Below the pieces are notes generated by a model. The model worked only from the letters and a program-made list of their open reading frames with translations, was not told the DNA's origin and did not search any database. From Paracoccus sp. S3-43 (GTDB lineage: Bacteria > Pseudomonadota > Alphaproteobacteria > Rhodobacterales > Rhodobacteraceae), in contig NZ_CP119082.1 of the NCBI RefSeq assembly GCF_029027965.1, forward strand, positions 1,592,001 to 1,656,000: DNA of 64,000 nt, in the 5' to 3' direction. Position numbers and translations under genes: made by a program. Positions 60,399-64,000 of the stretch are shown piece after piece (position 1 is the first letter of the stretch; the number at the start of each line of letters is the position of its first letter).

Positions 60399-60707
60399 TC
60401 AATGCGTCCAGGGCGCGCGCCGGTCGGTGGCGAAATTCTCGCCATAGCCGCGGGGGCGGATGTTGGCGGCGCGGCTGTGCGGAGGCTGGACGACATAGTC
60501 CAGGCCGTGTTCGCGGGCGTAATTCTCGGCCTGTTTCAGCGTATCGAAGCGCAGGCGCACCTGGCTTTGCGTGTCGTCGGCGCTGACCCAGCCCATCAGC
60601 GGGTCGATGTCGCGGCCCTGGGGCGGAAATTCCATCACCCATTTCTTCGTCCGCGCATTGCCGGACTGCATGGCATTGCGGGCGGGTCGATAGATGCGGA
60701 CGCGCAT
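60399..60707 (-). CDS. NADH dehydrogenase accessory subunit, NDUFS4-like
   Basis: A 102-residue protein of the ETC complex I NDUFS4 (18 kDa) family. It begins [20 protein letters not shown], the conserved substrate-side helix motif, then [18 protein letters not shown], and ends with a segment A-R-E-H-G-L-D-Y and [16 protein letters not shown]. Alphaproteobacterial complex I, including that of Paracoccus, has this supernumerary subunit, which stabilises the NADH module. The frame is open further upstream; the ATG at 60707 is at the conserved N-terminus. Confidence 0.9.
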   Translation of the reverse strand: MRVRIYRPARNAMQSGNARTKKWVMEFPPQGRDIDPLMGWVSADDTQSQVRLRFDTLKQAENYAREHGLDYVVQPPHSRAANIRPRGYGENFATDRRAPWTH

Positions 60708-60828
60708 TCTGGCTGCCTTTCGGTCGGATCTCGCGCGAGTTATCGCCAATCGCGGCGCAGTGATCAAGTCCCGGAACGGCTTCGTTCCCCCTGCGTTGAC
60801 CCGCGACCGCATCTCACAGGAGGATCCG

Positions 60829-61374
60829 ATGCCGTTTCGAACCGCCGCCGCCCTGGGCCTGTTGCTGGCCCTGCCCGCCGCCGCCCAGGACGCCCCGGCC
60901 CCCGCCCCCACCCCGGCCCCCACCGAAGGCGAGGCGCCGATGATCGCCGAGATCAAGACCGCCGAAGGGCAAAGCCTGGGCACCGCGACCGCCGTCGCCA
61001 CCCCATCGGGCCTGATGCTTGTCACGCTGGAACTGCAAGGCGTGCCTGCGGGCATCCGTGCCGTGCATGTCCATGAAACGGGCAAATGTTCGCCCCCTGA
61101 TTTCGAATCGGCCGGCGGTCATATCGCCGGGAACAAGGAACATGGGGTGATGGCCGCCAATGGTCCCCATCCGGGCGATCTGCCGAACATCCACATCCCC
61201 GAGAGCGGCGCGCTGACGGTCGAGTATTTCGTGGCGGGGCTGACGACCGACCTGATGGCCGACGAGGACGGGTCCGCCATCATCATCCACGAACATCCCG
61301 ACGATTATGTCAGCCAGCCCACGGGCAATGCAGGCGGCCGCATCGGCTGCGGCACATTCGCGCAGGCGAATTGA
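60829..61374 (+). CDS. sodC: Periplasmic Cu/Zn superoxide dismutase
   Basis: A 181-residue exported enzyme that removes superoxide. A signal peptide (1 to 21, cut after AAA) is followed by a Pro/Ala-rich linker and the SOD domain: [10 protein letters not shown] gives copper histidines and the disulfide cysteine, [10 protein letters not shown] and NPHP-like [12 protein letters not shown] give zinc ligands, [10 protein letters not shown] another metal region, and GRIGCGTF the second cysteine. The AGGAGG site directly upstream fixes the start at 60829. Confidence 0.93.
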   Translation: MPFRTAAALGLLLALPAAAQDAPAPAPTPAPTEGEAPMIAEIKTAEGQSLGTATAVATPSGLMLVTLELQGVPAGIRAVHVHETGKCSPPDFESAGGHIAGNKEHGVMAANGPHPGDLPNIHIPESGALTVEYFVAGLTTDLMADEDGSAIIIHEHPDDYVSQPTGNAGGRIGCGTFAQAN

Positions 61375-61379
61375 GGCCC

Positions 61380-61679
61380 CTATTCCGCAGGCGCGGCGTC
61401 CGCGAAGGGCGCCGTGATCTCTGTGGCCCTTGTCTGCTTGTTGAAGATGCAGATCATCCGGTCGGTGCCGGTGTCCTGGGTCACCGTTAAGACAGCCGCG
61501 CCATAGCTTTCCGATCCAAAGGGGTTCACCTCGACCGTCACGGACGGGGTATCCGGTGCATCCGTCAGGGCCAGGCAGGCCGTTTCGACATCGGCGCGGA
61601 AATCCCGCCACGCATCCTCGCTGGAGGCCGATGCCATGCCGGGCAGCAGGGTCATAAGGACCATAAGGGGCTGTTTCAT
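61380..61679 (-). CDS. Small secreted protein, unknown function
   Basis: A 99-residue protein with an N-terminal signal peptide (1 to 19, cut after ASA) and a mature part beginning SSEDAWRDFRADVETACLAL that contains two cysteines (about 35 and 77), which could form a disulfide. ESYGAAVLTVTQD and MICIFNKQTR are notable strands. No family is recognised. It is convergent with sodC (5 bases between stops) and divergent from the I78 lipoprotein gene. Confidence 0.7.
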   Translation of the reverse strand: MKQPLMVLMTLLPGMASASSEDAWRDFRADVETACLALTDAPDTPSVTVEVNPFGSESYGAAVLTVTQDTGTDRMICIFNKQTRATEITAPFADAAPAE

Positions 61680-61752
61680 TGGTGTTCTCCAGACAGAGGA
61701 CGGAACGCCGGGGCCTTGCGGGCCGTTCTGGTCCAAACACAAAGGTGATCGG

Positions 61753-62028
61753 ATGACCCTGTTCCCGCGCATGACCCTGCCCGCCCTGACCCTCGCCGTC
61801 CTGTCGGCCTGCAACACCGCCTATGCGCCCACGGTATCCGGCACGCGCTGCGATCCGGGACGGCACCAGGCGCTTGTCGGCATGAATATCGGAGAGGTTA
61901 TCCTGCCGCCCCACCTGCGTTATCGGGAAATCGGTCCGGGCCAGATCGTGACGCAGGACTATCAGCCCGGCCGCCTGAACATGTATCTGGACGCCAAGGG
62001 CTGGATCGCCCGGATCAGCTGCGGCTGA
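61753..62028 (+). CDS. Peptidase inhibitor I78-like lipoprotein
   Basis: A 91-residue lipoprotein. The signal peptide ends in the lipobox LSAC (17 to 20). The mature part contains the I78 pattern: [17 protein letters not shown], then [20 protein letters not shown] and the end [18 protein letters not shown]78 inhibitors block serine peptidases with a reactive loop. It ends 14 bases inside the cmk gene on the other strand. Confidence 0.88.
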   Translation: MTLFPRMTLPALTLAVLSACNTAYAPTVSGTRCDPGRHQALVGMNIGEVILPPHLRYREIGPGQIVTQDYQPGRLNMYLDAKGWIARISCG

Positions 62029-62614
62029 ACCCCGTTCGCGTCTTTTCGACCTGGGCGATGGCGCGGGCGATGGCCTCGCCGATGGTCAGGTGGCTGGTGT
62101 CCAGAAGCACCGCATCCGCAGCGGGCTTCAGCGGCGCCGCCGCCCGTTCCCGGTCGCGGCGGTCGCGTTCCTGCAACTGGGCCAGCATCTCGTCGGCATC
62201 GGCGCCCAGTTCGGCGGCCCGGCGCTGCGCGCGGACCTGATCCGAGGCGGTGACATACAGCTTGACCGCCGCATCGGGGCAGATCACCGTGCCGATGTCG
62301 CGCCCGTCCAGCACCGCGCCGGGTTCCTGCGCGGCAAAGCGATGCTGGAACTCGACCAGGGCCGCGCGCACCTCGGGGATGGCGGCGACGCGGCTGGCGG
62401 CTTGCCCGGCTTCCGCGCTGCGCAGGTCGGGGCGGTCCAGGTCGCCCGGCTGCAAGGATCGCGCCGCCGCGACGGGATCGCCGCCCTTGGCGCCGGTCGC
62501 GCGATACAGCAGCCCAGTATCCAGGTGGTGAAATCCGAAATGGGCAGCCAGGGCGCGGGCGATGGTGCCCTTGCCGGATGCGGCGGGTCCGTCGATGGCG
62601 ATGATGAATGGCAT
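62015..62614 (-). CDS. cmk: Cytidylate kinase
   Basis: A 199-residue kinase that phosphorylates CMP and dCMP. The P-loop is [10 protein letters not shown] (7 to 16), [11 protein letters not shown] is the CMP-binding start, and [20 protein letters not shown] follows; the NMP-binding insert is shortened, so the protein is smaller than E. coli Cmk (227). The start is at ATG 62614; the open frame to 62827 is not coding. The usual partner rpsA is not visible: the next gene upstream is tsf. Confidence 0.93.
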   Translation of the reverse strand: MPFIIAIDGPAASGKGTIARALAAHFGFHHLDTGLLYRATGAKGGDPVAAARSLQPGDLDRPDLRSAEAGQAASRVAAIPEVRAALVEFQHRFAAQEPGAVLDGRDIGTVICPDAAVKLYVTASDQVRAQRRAAELGADADEMLAQLQERDRRDRERAAAPLKPAADAVLLDTSHLTIGEAIARAIAQVEKTRTGFSRS

Positions 62615-62686
62615 GGTCACGCAAGATGTTCTTCGCCCCCACCCATCGCATGACGGGGGGCCAAGGTCCACCCGACCTCCGAGACG

Positions 62687-62714
62687 CAAAACGCCGGCCC
62701 AGGGGGACCGGCGT
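62687..62714 (-). terminator. Terminator of tsf
   Basis: ACGCCGG (62691 to 62697) pairs with CCGGCGT (62708 to 62714); on the leftward strand a T run follows (A tract at 62687 to 62691). It lies 22 bases after the tsf stop. Confidence 0.88.
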
Positions 62715-62735
62715 TCGGCAGTCACGGGAACAGGA

Positions 62736-63653
62736 TCAGGACGATGCGCTGCTGAGGGTCTTGGAGACCTCGGCGGCGAAATCCTCTTCCTTCTTCTCGA
62801 TCCCTTCGCCCACGGCGACGCGGGCAAAGCCGGTGATCTCGACCCCGGCTTCCTTCGCGGCCTGTTCGACCGTCAGATCGGGGTTGATGACGAAGGGCTG
62901 GCCCAGCAGGGTGTTTTCACCCACGAACCGCTTCATCCGGCCGGGGATGATGTTGTTCTGGATCACGGCCTCGGGCTTCGGCTTGGCGGCAGAGGCGTTT
63001 TCGTCCAGGGCCTTGGCGGTCTGCACTTCCAGCTCGCGCGCCAGCAGCGCCGGATCCAGCGTGGCCTCGGACAGCGACACCGGGTTGGTGGCGGCGATGT
63101 GCATCGCGAACTGCTTGCCGATGGCCTGCGCCTTGTCCGCCGGGCCTTTCAGCGCGACCAGCACGCCGATCTTGCCCATGCCTTCGGTCGCGGCGTTGTG
63201 GACATAGGACACCACCGTATCGCCTTCCAGGACATGCATCCGGCGCAGCGTCAGGTTTTCGCCGATGCGCGCTATGGCGTCGGTCACGACCTCGGACACC
63301 GGCTTGCCGTTCAGATGCGTGGCGCGCAGCACCTCGACATCATCGGCGGTGGTCAGCGCGACATTGGTGATCTCGCGGACGAGCTGCTGGAAATCGGCGT
63401 TCTTGGCGACGAAATCGGTTTCCGAGTTCAGTTCGACGGCGACGCCCCGGCCATCGGTGACCTGCACGCCGACCAGACCTTCGGCGGCGACGCGGTCGGC
63501 CTTCTTGGCGGCCTTGGCCAGACCCTTGGTGCGCAGCCAGTCGACGGCGGCTTCCATGTCGCCGTTCGTTTCCGTCAGCGCCTTCTTGGCGTCCATCATC
63601 CCTGCGCCGGTCGTTTCGCGCAGCTCTTTCACCATCGCGGCGGTGATAGCCAT
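62736..63653 (-). CDS. tsf: Elongation factor Ts
   Basis: A 305-residue nucleotide exchange factor for EF-Tu. The N-terminal signature [20 protein letters not shown] (7 to 26) and the second, [20 protein letters not shown] (about 72 to 91), are intact. The length is typical of alphaproteobacteria (around 300). It follows rpsB in the standard rpsB-tsf operon, with a strong hairpin in the 85-base gap. Confidence 0.98.
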   Translation of the reverse strand: MAITAAMVKELRETTGAGMMDAKKALTETNGDMEAAVDWLRTKGLAKAAKKADRVAAEGLVGVQVTDGRGVAVELNSETDFVAKNADFQQLVREITNVALTTADDVEVLRATHLNGKPVSEVVTDAIARIGENLTLRRMHVLEGDTVVSYVHNAATEGMGKIGVLVALKGPADKAQAIGKQFAMHIAATNPVSLSEATLDPALLARELEVQTAKALDENASAAKPKPEAVIQNNIIPGRMKRFVGENTLLGQPFVINPDLTVEQAAKEAGVEITGFARVAVGEGIEKKEEDFAAEVSKTLSSASS

Positions 63654-63675
63654 GATCCGTCTCCTTTGATCAACG

Positions 63676-63704
63676 CGTCAGGCGGGAAATATCCCCGCCT
63701 GACG
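63676..63704 (-). promoter_or_regulatory. Intercistronic hairpin between rpsB and tsf
   Basis: A perfect 11-base stem (63676 to 63686 with 63694 to 63704) and a 7-base loop. On the leftward strand no T run follows, so it is probably an RNA stability or attenuation element rather than a full terminator. Confidence 0.75.
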
Positions 63705-63738
63705 ACAATTCCGTAAATATCGGGGACGCGGGCGCCGG

Positions 63739-64000
63739 TCAGGCGTCGGCGGTCGCCTGTTCCTCGGCCGCGGGCTCGTCCAGCAGCTCGTCGGGGGCAT
63801 CCGACAGCGCGCCCACATCGACGCCAGCGGCGCCCATCTGGGCCGACATGCCGTCAAGCGCGGCGCGGCTGGCCAAGTCGCAATACAGCGCGATGGCGCG
63901 GGCGGCGTCGTCGTTGCCGGGGATGATATAGTCCACGCCTTCGGGCGAGCAGTTGGTGTCGACCACGGCCACGACCGGAATGCCCAGCTTCTTGGCTTCC
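63739..64000 (-). CDS. rpsB: 30S ribosomal protein S2, partial (C-terminal part)
   Basis: The last 87 codons or so of S2; the 5' part lies outside the window. [19 protein letters not shown] and [20 protein letters not shown] are the highly conserved end of the S2 core, followed by an acidic alphaproteobacterial tail ([15 protein letters not shown]). Upstream of tsf, as in nearly all bacteria. Confidence 0.97.
   Translation of the reverse strand, partial: EAKKLGIPVVAVVDTNCSPEGVDYIIPGNDDAARAIALYCDLASRAALDGMSAQMGAAGVDVGALSDAPDELLDEPAAEEQATADA

Overview
The window looks like chromosome from a high-GC alphaproteobacterium of the Rhodobacteraceae, most probably Paracoccus or a close relative. The basis is the phaR-phaP-phaC/phaZ polyester locus with PhaR-type operators, an NDUFS4-like complex I accessory subunit, the HisC-TyrC pair, an isolated fliG, and many small genes of a type common in that family. 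All assignments are by eye from translated sequence; no database search was run.

Region 1 (1 to about 26,400) is a prophage. Its late genes run leftwards off the window: Nu1-like small terminase, GpA-type large terminase, gpW-like joiner, lambda-B-type portal, ClpP-fold prohead protease, gpD-like decoration protein, gpE-like major capsid and the start of a head-tail protein. Tail and lysis genes must lie to the left. The rest of the leftward strand is a DNA-metabolism block: two adjacent DNA methyltransferases (ParB-domain fused amino-MTase and C5-cytosine MTase), a RuvC/RNase H-fold protein, a primase-helicase, a Cas4-like Fe-S nuclease, an SF2 helicase, an SSB-like protein, a Sak4-like recombinase ATPase and a small HTH protein. 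Most of these genes overlap start-to-stop by 1 to 4 bases. A 468-base non-coding stretch beside the primase-helicase holds seven copies of a GAAACTGG motif in strictly alternating orientation and is my best candidate for the phage replication origin. A LexA/CI-like repressor with two overlapping divergent promoters marks the switch; to its right are a low-GC unknown gene and a serine-recombinase module (DUF2924, recombinase, small HTH protein).

Region 2 (about 26,400 to 30,350) is an accessory island between the prophage and a tRNA-Ser(GGA) gene. It carries a compact leftward operon under one near-consensus promoter: a short DUF4258-like protein, a 56-residue protein resembling the missing end of such a domain, two different ribbon-helix-helix-type proteins, and a NERD-nuclease/UvrD-like helicase. 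I do not recognise this combination; it is the strongest candidate here for an undescribed defence or toxin-antitoxin-like system. About 650 bases next to the tRNA hold no convincing gene.

Region 3 (30,350 to 64,000) is core chromosome: PHA storage genes, two alpha/beta hydrolases, a CTERM-sorted exported protein, thrS, a cold-shock gene, a DsbA-family protein, a Bcr/CflA-like exporter, rpsD, hisC-tyrC, a ChaC-like gene, a MotA/TolQ-like plus coiled-coil OmpA-domain pair, a YihY-type membrane protein, purB, fliG, gap, an SDR gene, pyrC-pyrE, dnaB, an NDUFS4-like gene, a Cu/Zn SOD, an I78 inhibitor lipoprotein, cmk, tsf and the end of rpsB. Between the exporter and rpsD lies a deletion scar: a truncated, frameshifted nucleoside-kinase-family gene abuts the last 39 codons of a ROK-type regulator gene.
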